A DNA stretch of 64,000 nucleotides from Pogonophryne albipinna (taxonomy: Eukaryota > Chordata > Actinopteri > Perciformes > Artedidraconidae). Shown here one piece after another: positions 50,392 through 60,899 of this stretch. Location: assembly GCA_028583405.1 (NCBI GenBank), contig CM053256.1, positions 1,668,424 to 1,732,423 on the forward strand, in the 5' to 3' direction. A model generated the notes under the pieces. The model was not told the DNA's origin and ran no database searches. It saw only the letters and a program-made list of their open reading frames with translations. The translations under genes were made by a program, and so were the position numbers. Position 1 is the first letter of the stretch, and every line of letters starts with the position of its first letter.

Positions 50392-53300
50392 ATGTGCACA
50401 GTAAGGCTGCTCTTATCGTGTCTGCTTTTTAAGGAGGTAATCTCATTGTCGGGTAAGAAACCTGGTTAAATTGTTGTAGACATTTTTTTACTGGTAAACT
50501 CACGTAATCGTGGGGAAACGACTTAATATGCGCAATTACGCATCGTTTGTATCCAGGAAACTTCTGGCACATCACGGATCTGCACTGGGACCCGACCTAC
50601 GAACTGAGCGATGATCCTCAACTGGTTTGCCAATCAAGTGGCAAACGACCCGCAGCCAATGCTGGAAAGTTTGGAGACTATGCTTGTGACTCGCCATGGC
50701 TCCTTATAAACTCCTCTGTGTATGCCATGAAGGATATTCTACCAGATCCGGACTTCATCGTTTGGACAGGGTATGTATAGAGAGTGGGGTATGTTGAGCC
50801 ATTTTTTAGCATGCTGTCCTCTAAGCAAGGAGAAATGACACATAGTAAACATGAAAACACACACCTATAATTCAGGATGTCTCATATCAATGGCAATGAT
50901 AATAATTCATATTTGATCAAGGGCAGTGAAAATATTACTTCTTAAAAAAAAAAAGTATTGTGGCTCAACTTGCCCCAGTGTAGGGGTAAGTTGATCCAGG
51001 TCAGGGGGTAAATTGAACCACTGTTCAAACCTGGGCATACCTACACCAAGGCCCTTTCTCATTTAATCAAATCCCCCTCCTCGACTCCTCGACTCCTCGG
51101 TCCTCCGGTAGTGATCCGGAAATGAATTTCAGCGCGCCATGTTGAAGGACATCTAATTTCTCTAAATGCACTTCGAGGACCGAGCATCGAGGAGGCTCTC
51201 TGGAGGAGCTCTAACCGAGGATACACTGATGGGTCCTCCACGACTCCTTCGTGGTTGCATTTCCGGCAACAGAGATGTTTAAAAGAGTCGTGACGCACGG
51301 CCGGACTTATCTCAGCCAATGACAGCTCTGCATGCATCCCCTGGATATTATTTTATTAACTGCTTTCATCGCGACGCAATGTTTCCAGAGAGAACAGCTG
51401 TGAGGTCCGTGCAGAAAGCAGAGCAGTGTGTATAATATATATCACTCAGTAGAACAGGCCTACTCTCTTTATTTGCTGTAGTTTAGTAGATATCTACAAA
51501 CAAAGAGTCCAGATGTTTTTCTAAAACCATTTAGTGCTTCACATAATAAAATACACAACGGCTGTTAGCTGTAGGTGCGTGTGTGTGGTACAGTGTGTGC
51601 GTAGATGCAGCGGACAGACAGGTCTCAGTTGGTTTGGTGTCCTCTGCTTACTTTTAATACTTGTAAATAAAACTTTTGGCCCGTAATTTATTTTCCTCAT
51701 TTTAGCGACCAGAGAGGGGGGGGGGGATATATCCAGTCTCTGATAGTGTTACGTTAATATGAGAGTGCTCTGTTTGATTCTGAAATTATATATATATGTA
51801 TATAAATATATACATATATATATGTGTGTATGTGTGTATGTGTCCGCATCTGTAGCCTGTTATTGTCTCATTATACTGCACTGTGAATGAATCAAAGTAA
51901 ATATATAAGTCGTCATGAACACATCTGTCCATCAGACAGAGGGCTGCTGTGCATCCTGTCATCATTAATGGAGTCTCTTTAATATGACCTCTCAGAGGAG
52001 AGGAGTTCTCATTTCGCTAACCACCTGCTGCTTCCCCTCCTCTCTCCTCGGTTCCCCTCCTCGGCTCCTCGGCTCGCATCTCCTGTGGGCGGGACTAAGT
52101 CTCGAGGATAGGAGTCGAGGAGGGGAGTCGAGGAGGGGAGTTAGAGAAATGAGAAAGGGCCCAAATCTTAAAGGTAACTATAAACAATAAATAACAAACC
52201 AAATACAAGCTTAGTTTTTCAAATATTTTTAATATAAATTTCGATTGAATTGATTGACTTTTTTAACATGTTAAAAGGAAAAGTAATCATACAAATGGTG
52301 ATACAATTTCATACAGCTTACCAATCAAACACAGGGTAAATTCAACTTTAAATGTAGCCTACAATGAGCTCTTATTATCAACTTGGCCTACTTTCATTCA
52401 TTTCTTCATTGAAAAACTGGCTCAACTTACCCCAAGGCCCGTGGTTCACTTTACCCCAGAGCCACCATTTTAGAAAAAATAGCCTAGCATTAAAATTCAG
52501 AGTCATCTTTAGCTTAATGATTCACATGGTTTAATACGCTGCCAACACATCAACATATACAATATATGTGTTTAAACCTGGATACTTTTTTTTTGACATG
52601 ACAGCCGATATAGCTGACATCTAGAAAATGTACTTTGACAAGCAAAAGACGTTTTTTTGTAAAAATGTTTACTTACCAGACCACAATGAGCATCTCTCTT
52701 TCACAGGCAATGAGAAATGGGTGGAGCTTGCATAATTTCTGGTCACTTGATTACAACTATAAGGCGTTGCCTGGTTACAGGGGGTGGTTCAACTTACCCA
52801 CTGGCTCAACTTACCCCCTTCTCCCATATGCTTGAGGTTCATAGTAAAACATTTTTAATTGCTTGGTGCTGTTTTGTTGGGTCCCAAGTTCATTTAGAGA
52901 AATGTTATGTGGTTCATCGTGTTTATGTTTTATTTTTCATGATATTATATAGCATTCACTGACACAACCTGGATGAATTATACACTAAAATACTATTATT
53001 ATAGGTCTTAACTTTAACCAAAACCTCTTTTACTTGTCGAATATAATCAACTCCTCCTTTAAGCATCGTATCCTTAAAAAGTATCTTCTATCTTTTGTTT
53101 TGCTGCACAGAGATGACACGCCTCACGCAGATCTTGGAGAGGAAGTGGTGCTTCCCATTATCAGCAACCTTACCCACATCATAAGTCAAGTGTTTCCAAG
53201 TAAGTGGAACCTCAGGGACTCGTTTATTCTTGGAGAAAAACCCAACATTAACTTGTATCATTTATGAACTGATATTATTGATGAATACTTTACACCCCTC

Positions 53301-55793
53301 CCTTCCTTAGACACTAAAGTGTACTCTGCCCTGGGCAACCATGACTTCCACCCTAAAAGCCAGCTTCCTGCAGGACCCGATGACATCTATGACCAAACAG
53401 CAGAAATGTGGCAGGACTGGTTGGATCCAGCGTCCGAGGAAACTTTTAAAAAAGGTGGACAGAGCAGAGCCTCTTGTAAATAATACATTGAGATTTGTTG
53501 TTTGGATATATAAACAGTTGCCTTCCTGATAAAATCACATTATGACACATGGCATTTTGCATTTAAAAGCACACGTCCAATTGTGTCATGCATGTTCTGC
53601 AAATCTTTTCTCCACATAGGTGGATATTACACCGAGAAGCTGCTTAATCGAACGGGTTTCAGGATGCTGGTACTAAACACAAACCTCTATTATGACCAGA
53701 ACAAGAAGATCAAGAACATGGTGGACCCAGCGGGACAGTTTACCTGGGCGGATCAGGTTCTTACAGAGGCCGCCAACAACAAAGAAAAGGCAAAGCATCT
53801 TTTCTACCTTTGCATTGCAACAGGGGTTACATTTGATCTAAAGTCAAATTTGAATTACAGATTAAAGGTGGGGTAGGTAATTTTGGAGAAACCAGCTCGA
53901 GTGCGCTAGAATTTGAAAATACACAGCCGGAAAAAATCTGCCACTTCCTCACAGAGCCCCTCCTCCAACACACACAAACGCACACATGACCAATGAGGAC
54001 CAAGTTTGTGCACAGATGGAAGGCTGACAGGCAGGTAGGCCATCCAGTTATTTTAGCCGGGCCGGCTCAAATGATTGGTCGTGCTTTTTACAGTAGTACG
54101 ACTTCCACAGATGAATTCTTTTAATGGATTTTTTGTCAAAGCACTTAAGATATTCATTGCTATCGGGATGTTAAGAGCATTCCATGGAATATAACAACAA
54201 GTGTATCTCGAGCCGGTTTCTCAAACTGACCTACCCCACCTTTAAAGGGCAAAAAACATTCAATAAGTAATAAAAACCTCATTCCTCTTTTTAACATGGT
54301 TACCAAGGTAATTAGGAAGTATATTTATATATTTACATCCCCTGTATGAGTAATTATCTCACAGGAAATGGATCTACTTTTACAACAAGATACTCAAGCA
54401 TTGCAAAAACGATGTATTGATCTTTAACTACTTTACATGAAATTAGACTATTTTTGCCAACTCTACATCGGTTTCTCTCCCAGGTGTACATCATTGGCCA
54501 CGTCCCCCCAGGTTTCTTTGAGAAGAAGAGAAATAAGCCGTGGTTTGTGCCGGGATTCAACAAGCTGTACCTGGATTTAATTCAGAGGCATCATTCAGTC
54601 ATAATGGGACAGTTTTTTGGCCATCATCACACCGATAGCTTCCGAATGTTCTACAACTCAACGGGTAAGGATGGACTGTGTTATATTGCTCAGTCGTGGA
54701 AGAAGTATTAACATATTTTGTTAAGTTGAGGTTGTCAGAAAAAAATATCCTGCATGTTACTTTCACAAAGGTACAAAAGAATAAGCATCACATTGTAATT
54801 AAAGTACTTTAAGTTTAACTTGTCACTCCTTTGTAAAAGGCATTTTCTTTGTGATATACTGCTTGGCTGGGGAACTTAACCTATAATAATGCAACATACT
54901 TTATCAGTTGATAGATGCTTTCTTCTTTTATTCATTTGAACTTGAAAATAACTAGTAAGTTAGTAAGTGAGGTAAAATGAAGCTACAATATTAGCCTCCA
55001 AAATGGAGTGAGATAACATTCCACCCCTGATACTAATACTACTGCTTTTCTTCTTTGGTTTGTATTTAGGTTACTTAGTTTTGACTCTTTAATGCATTCA
55101 ATGTGATGCACAGCGATTCTCACATGTCCTTTTGTGCTTATTATTGTGATAATCTGAGGTGATGGCCTTTCTGTTTCCACAGGCTCTCCTATCAGTACGA
55201 TGTTCCTCAGCCCAGGTGTCACACCGTGGAAAACATCCCTCCCTGGAGTCCTGGACGGAGCCAACAACCCTGGGATTCGTGTCTTTGAATATGACACCCA
55301 AACACTCCTTGTCAAAGTAAGTCACAGCCAGTCTGCAAAACGTCCCTTTACATGTAGTAGCTGCAATATAAACCTTCTGCAGAAAGAAAACACATCTCTC
55401 TTATGACTCCGGTTTCTATTTCTTAAACAGGATGTGGTGACCTATTATCTGAACCTGACTCGCGCGAATGCAGGTGATGGACGCTGGGAGGAGGAGTATC
55501 GTCTCACAGAGAGCTTCAGACTGCCAGACGCCTCCCCGGCCTCCATGCATCAGGCTCTGGAGCGCATTGCCTCTGACCGCGGCTACCTTCAGAAGTACTA
55601 TGAGTTCAACTCTGTCAACTACGACTTGACAGAGTGCAACAGCGACTGCCGCGTTGACCACGTGTGTGCAGCCAGGGAGGTAGACTTTGACAGGTATGAA
55701 CGCTGCCTGGTAACAGAAGGGGCAGCTGCCATTTACAGAGGGTTGCTTCCTGTCCTCTCTGTGGCTGTAAGTGTGCTGCTCGTCAATTGGTAA
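50392..55793 (+). CDS. smpdl3b: Acid sphingomyelinase-like phosphodiesterase 3b
   Basis: GPI-anchored metallophosphoesterase of the cell surface, related to acid sphingomyelinase; it tunes membrane lipids and Toll-like receptor signalling. Eight exons: 50392-50452, 50557-50770, 53111-53199, 53311-53454, 53620-53789, 54484-54664, 55183-55316, 55431-55793; 451 aa (human about 455). A hydrophobic signal peptide (RLLLSCLLF) precedes the metal-binding motifs in order: DLHWDP (about residue 28), TGDD, ALGNHDFHP, IGHVPPGFFEK and GQFFGHHHTDSF. The C-terminus (YRGLLPVLSVAVSVLLV) is a hydrophobic GPI-attachment signal. The donor after exon 5 is GC (AAAAG then GCAAAG). Intron 2 holds nested transposons and intron 5 a TTAA MITE. 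It converges on mecr. Confidence 0.96.
50783..52815. mobile_element. Nested element pair in smpdl3b intron 2
   Basis: The outer unit begins GTGGGGTATGTTGAGCC and ends with GGCTCAACTTACCCCCTTCT. Repeated GGCTCAACTTACCCC motifs near both ends (50960-51020; 52420-52470; 52785-52815) look like subterminal arrays. Inside it, 51049-52163 is a second unit with ends GGCCCTTTCTCATTT and AAATGAGAAAGGGCC and CTCCTCGACTCCTCG repeats on both sides. An ATATAT microsatellite lies at about 51790-51830. Non-coding. Confidence 0.65.
53863..54246 (+). mobile_element. TTAA-flanked MITE, copy 3 (smpdl3b intron 5)
   Basis: TTAAAGGTGGGGTAGGTAAT at the left and GACCTACCCCACCTTTAA at the right, with the inner CTCGAG blocks as at 14492. 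It lies about 75 bp past the GC donor of exon 5. Confidence 0.8.
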
Positions 55794-56309
55794 TGATATT
55801 TGACCTATCGCTGATGTTTAAAATGTATTATTGAAGCTTCAAGGAGTCATTGAATGGACACACTGATTTTTAAGTTCAAGATAATTGAGGTCATGTAAAT
55901 ATTTAACATCACAGGAAATGTTTTTCTTGTTTTAAATCATGACATCTATGTTTCAGGTGAGCCTTAAATATACTTAACCAGGGAAAAGCAACCTTTGGCT
56001 TCAGCAATCTTTGGTTGACCTTGGTTTATTTGTTGTGGTTGCTTCCCTGTCAAACTATACGATATGTATTAAAACCAGAAAAAGGCCTAAACAGTTTCTT
56101 ATTGGTTGAATGTTTTTTCACAGCAAGAATCAATGCACAGTTAATATCAGTATTATCGCAAGAGTAAATATTTTAATGAATAACAATTGCACTTACTCAT
56201 GCCCATATAACTCAGAAACAATTAAACATTTACCATTTGATATGCTGCATTATCTTGGTTTTATAATGCTTCCTGTTATGCCACATAGCTTTAGAATACC
56301 TGTCGGTAA

Positions 56310-56315
56310 AATAAA
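56310..56315 (+). terminator. Probable smpdl3b poly(A) signal
   Basis: AATAAA about 520 bp past the smpdl3b stop. The mecr signal on the opposite strand begins 52 bp further on. Confidence 0.5.
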
Positions 56316-56366
56316 AAATATCATAACGTGAAAGATGCTGGACTTTGAGCCTGTTGTGAGGACACA

Positions 56367-56372
56367 TTTATT
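56367..56372 (-). terminator. Probable mecr poly(A) signal
   Basis: TTTATT on plus (AATAAA on minus), about 107 bp past the mecr stop codon, so the mecr 3' UTR is short. Cleavage 10-30 bp beyond would bring it next to the smpdl3b end. Confidence 0.5.
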
Positions 56373-56478
56373 GATTATGTGCTTGAGCAGTGTATTTGAT
56401 TCACACATTAACAATAATGTGGTAGTCTTCGGGTTACACTCTGGTCATGAGAGTGAAGAGATTAGTCAGTTGGTCTGT

Positions 56479-59400
56479 TCACATAATGAAGACCTGTTTA
56501 GCCGAGGTGAACGGCTGCATAGCTGCGTCCAGAGCTTTGTTGAAGTCTTGGAGGCTGAGCTCAGTGCAGGCAGGAGCCGTCAGCTTCCCCTGCCGGATGA
56601 GCTGGCACAGTTCATCCAGCATGGCTCTGAAGGCCCTTCCATCTAAGAGGAAATGTCATATCATTCAATTTAGTCTTCAAGATTTATTTCACGAAAGAAG
56701 AAATGTAACGCCAACTCACCGCTCGAGTGATCTCTCTTCCACTGTGTGACCCAAAATCCCCGAACCTTCACATCCTTGAAAATAAGAGCGCTCTGCAGAG
56801 AACAAGTTAAGTTCAGTTTCTCTGTAAAATGTAATGTTAAACCTAGGAGGTCGTACAAGCTTTCATCTTACCACAGGAACAGTGACTGGCTTTTTGGCCA
56901 TCCCTCCATACGTCACCATAGATCCTCCAAACCTGGAATCAATCAATCAATTAAGCTTTGTTGTCCCCAAAGGGCAAATCAGGGGCCACATAAAGACAAC
57001 AAATGGGGATAAAAGTACTGTACATTAGATAAAAAGTAAAACACTAATAACAAGACGTATACTGTAGATACAGCAGCAACTAAGACCAAAAGAACAATTA
57101 TTAACAGACATTAATTTAGAAATGAGTAAGTGCTAGTGTGTAAAAAGTATCTTGGAAAATAGACAATGTGGCATACTATAAACAGATATTTTCTTTAGTG
57201 TAAGATATTTTATCATGCCAATAAAGGTGATCCTCACTGAAGATGACGGAGCAGCTCTGTTGCACTCTGGCCTCCGACTCCATTCAGCGCCAGTTTAGGC
57301 TTTGGGCAGGTCTAAAAACAAAAATAAAACCCATTATTATATGATAATCAACAGTGTTTGTCAACAAATACCCAAGATGTCTTCAGACCCACAGACCTTG
57401 AACAGTTCCCTCATCTCAGGCCGCCTCAGCGCTTCTTCTTTGATCACATGAGTGCCCCCGATGGCCTTCAGCCTATCACTGAGCTGTGTGAACTCTGGCC
57501 TTTGAAAAGGAAGAAACAATTAGGAAGTTCATTACTCTCATAACACACACACAACTCTTTCTCTCCGTTACCTTTGGACAAAACACCTCATTATCTCAGT
57601 TATTAAGACTGATAACCTGAGCCAGTGATTAGGACTGAAACATTTAGCTCGTGACAAGACATGATATACTCGAGTCACCTGTCTCTGACGACGTTGATAG
57701 TGTTGATTCCCCTCGCAGCAGCAATCTGTATCACAGCCTGCCCGACTCCACTGTTGGCTGCGTTCTGGATCACAGAATCACCTTCAAGAGCAACACATCG
57801 AGGAAAACTGTCACATGATGACTAACACAGCTGCACAGCGTGTGGTGTTTGAGAGATAACTGAGGCAGGATTAGTGCATCCTCATATCTACTCCAGATTA
57901 GTACATAACAGGTTTATAATGCTTTGAAGGTGCAGAATTCTTTCTTAATCAACTTCAAACCCCGGTCCATACATTTAAACATTACGTGTCATTTGTTAGA
58001 CGCTTGTATCCAAAGCGACTTGCATACATTCAGTACTGTGGACAATCCCCACAGGAGCAATTTGGGGTGAAGTGTCTCAGGGACACAACGACATGCTGAC
58101 TGCAGTGGGACTCGAACTTGCTACCCCCCTGATTCGAAGTCCAGCACACTATCCACCGAGCCACAGCCTCCCAAAGCAGTGACTTTAAATTAACCGACTG
58201 AAAAGTAGGAACTACTCTGGTTTGAAACACACATGATAACAAATGAAAATTGAATATTTAAAAATGGGGGAAGTTACATTATGACTGAGAGTTGGTGTTA
58301 TGAGTTGGAGAAGATCAATTACTAACACACCACAAGGCCCTAAAAAAACAGCATCAATAGGGAAAAGGGAAGGCCTGAACACTTAATCCATCAACAAAAA
58401 TGTATTACTTACAACATTTTGTTCCTATTTGGATCTTTGTCAAGTACAAATATAGCCAATAAAAAAACACTTGTTGAATAAAATGCAATTACACCCAATA
58501 TGCCCCTTTTTAAAGTAGAATATTACTTTTGTCAAATATCTCTAGCTTCTACTTCTATCTGTGTATAGAGGCTTGTGAATCTTTAAAGAAAATAATGTTT
58601 TCAATCTTGATTTGGAGATAAATACCTGGCTTGAGCTCTTCAAAGTCAGAGAGCATCCTGAAGGCGGTGCAGGGGTTCACTCCCAGGGTTGCAGCAGACA
58701 GCAAGGGAATATCGTTAGGCAGCGAGATGACATCGCCCTCTGCTACCACCGCCTCTGTCCTCCACGTGCCTGCTTACACAAACACACAGAAATCTTAAGA
58801 GATCATGTTGAAGACACAATTGTGACACTGTGGATTTATTCCTGTGATTAAATCAGTTGTTTTACCTAGACCAGCATCTTTGGGAATAACCCAGTCTCCT
58901 GTTTTTAGGGAGGTTACGTTGCGGCCCACTTCTACCACCTGGGCCACGCCTTCGTTGCCCCCAACAGCTGGGAGGTCAGGGAGGATGGCATAAGTACCTG
59001 ATGGGAATATACTCAAGTCATTTTCAACAACAAAAAATGTGTTTGGTTTTCTTAGTTATATTGTTACTGTTGGTTTTGTTTTGTTACCTTGAATCATGTT
59101 GATGTCAGCTGGGTTGATTGGAGCTGCCAGCATTTTAACCAGAACATCCTTTTCACCTATAGGGGGCAGATCTACATCCTCTAACCTGACAACCAAAAAA
59201 AACCTTGCATGTATTGAAGCTTGTATACATATAGTCATTTAAGGTTTCTACGAAAAACATCACATTTTGTCACAGATACAACAGGAAATCTTTCCAATGT
59301 GGCCCCTGGTGTTTATCAATAGGTGACTGGTTTAACATGTCTTACCAAATAAATATTGGCAACTTAAAAAAGGGAAAATTGTAATCCTAAATCATACAGA

Positions 59401-59964
59401 TATTTAAGAAAAAGCAGGCTTAGTATCCAAGATATTCCATACCATACAAATCCTAGACAATTGATGAACACATTGATCAATAATGAAAAAGGTTGCTCGT
59501 TAAAGCCCTAAATAAAGTTGTATTCAGTATAGCTATAACGCCCACTATTAGTTTTAAGCAGAACAAGGCACAAAACTAAAATCCTCATCTTCAGAACTTA
59601 AAAAGTTTAAGTACTATTTGAAAATCATTTTGATAAAGCATATTTCACGTTTTCTTTGGGAAATGCACGCCTGTTTATTCGCCCCACCTCCAATACAGAG
59701 CATCTCAAGCCACATATCAACTGTAGCTATTGCATTTACATGTGTCATATAAACAATGCATTTATTTAAACGGACTTACTGTACGACTTTAGAAGGGTCT
59801 CCGTGGTTCCTGAACTGAAGAGCCTTGCATGTTTGTGCTGCAGCTGAATGACTGAAAAGAGACACGTTATCCCTGTGCTTTGAACATTTTAAAAGAGCAG
59901 CAGCAACGCTTCTTCTGCTCACTGTCCGACTTCCTAAGCACACTGTGTGAAAGGGCAGCCACAT
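56479..59964 (-). CDS. mecr: Mitochondrial enoyl-[ACP]/trans-2-enoyl-CoA reductase
   Basis: NADPH-dependent reductase of the last step of mitochondrial fatty acid synthesis, needed for lipoic acid and respiratory assembly. Ten exons (high to low): 59964-59780, 59185-59088, 58997-58866, 58769-58626, 57781-57679, 57499-57397, 57311-57238, 56932-56872, 56792-56720, 56642-56479; phases agree, 378 aa (human 373). The N-terminal about 45 residues are Arg/Ser-rich without acids at first ([15 protein letters not shown]), a matrix-targeting peptide. The MDR fold follows: [20 protein letters not shown] with the tyrosine that aligns with the catalytic Tyr, [13 protein letters not shown], the cofactor loop [26 protein letters not shown], and the C-terminal [10 protein letters not shown]. 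Tail to tail with smpdl3b. Confidence 0.97.
57985..58175 (-). repeat. tRNA-derived SINE, copy 3, reverse (mecr intron 4)
   Basis: This is the inverted copy of the SINE at 26948: ATCCAAAGCGACTTGCATAC (tail) at the left, then CCCACAGGAGCAATTTGGGG and CACAACGACATGCTGACTGC (body), and a B box complement GGGACTCGAACTT with an A box complement near 58165. It retains the same tail as the LINE fragment at 27437-27805. Confidence 0.8.
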
Positions 59965-60033
59965 TGTAAACCCAGCAGTTCACTTAAATAGAAAAAGAAC
60001 CCCCACTAAGCCAAACTATTTATCATTTGAACT

Positions 60034-60570
60034 AGTGATGGCAGTTTGACACTGAAGCTTCGAACGGAGCTTCAACCCTGGACTTCCTATTTCATAGAAG
60101 CAGTGCTTCGAAGCTTGCTTCAAATCACGTGACCTATGACGTCAGAAGCAGCAACTGCTTCAAATCACGTGACATCCGAACCAGCTGTCACTACCCGATC
60201 CGTCCCCCTGCCCGATCGGTACTGCGCATGTGCGAGATGGTCCGCCATATTGGACAACTTCGGACGGCAACCCAAGATGGACACTTGACACAGTGGCTTT
60301 TAGCAAAGCTCAAAAAGAAAACTCGAGAGAGATGAGTTATTGTTATTACAACGTGACTTCACTATTATTTAACAACTCTTTTCATTGGGTTCTTTTATTT
60401 GGGGTTAAGTACATTGTCAGAATAAGTGAGAAATGGATTTAACTTCTGTTAGACAGCCATCATACTGAATAAATATTTACTGTGAATGTATGCAAAAATG
60501 TATGGCATATGGCTGTCGAACAGAAGTTACTGCCTCGTCTCGATTCTGACAGGTGACAGGTTGAAACAGT
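60034..60570. mobile_element. Transposon remnant upstream of mecr with hairpin unit
   Basis: The left edge TAGTGATGGCAGTTTGACAC and GAAGCTTCGAA-type motifs mark a CTTCGAAGC-rich DNA transposon; a related end TAGTGATGGCAAAATGAAGC is at 61055. From about 60175 to 60535 the sequence is the reverse complement of 18690-19110, including one complete 72-base hairpin arm (60386-60457) and 18 bases of the other. It contains TGCGCATGTGCGA (60223-60235), an NRF1-like site, and CCGCCATATTGG, a YY1-like site. Confidence 0.65.
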
Positions 60571-60805
60571 TTCGAATTTGAGCGCTTCAACACTTTATGA
60601 CCGCTCTAAACAATGCGCAATGTGTGGGTTGTTGTCATAGTTTGCGTTGTTGCTGTTGATATTGCATTTGAATTGTAGTATAATTATAGAGCAAGCCAGG
60701 AAGAAAGATAGGTCGTTCTGGCTCGGGAAACACTTCGAAATGTGGAGAAGTTGTGAACAAAAAGACACTTATCAGTAATATAAAAACAGTCCAATATTTA
60801 AAGGA

Positions 60806-60890
60806 ATAGATAGCCCAGTGGGCAGAGCCGGCGGCCCGAATGCGGCGATGACCTCCGCGCAGCTGGTTCAAAGCCCGGAATGGATGTACT
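60806..60890 (+). ncRNA. tRNA-like Pol III unit (SINE head or tRNA pseudogene)
   Basis: A box TAGCCCAGTGGG (60811-60822) and B box GGTTCAAAGCC (60865-60875) lie at a tRNA-like spacing, and a TTTT terminator follows about 10 bp later. The spacer is GC-rich (GCCGGCGGCCCGAATGCGGC). It differs from the SINE family at 26.9, 41.5 and 58.0 kb. I could not fold a convincing functional cloverleaf by eye, so a SINE head or decayed tRNA is more likely than a working tRNA. Confidence 0.45.
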
Positions 60891-60899
60891 TTTAATCAT

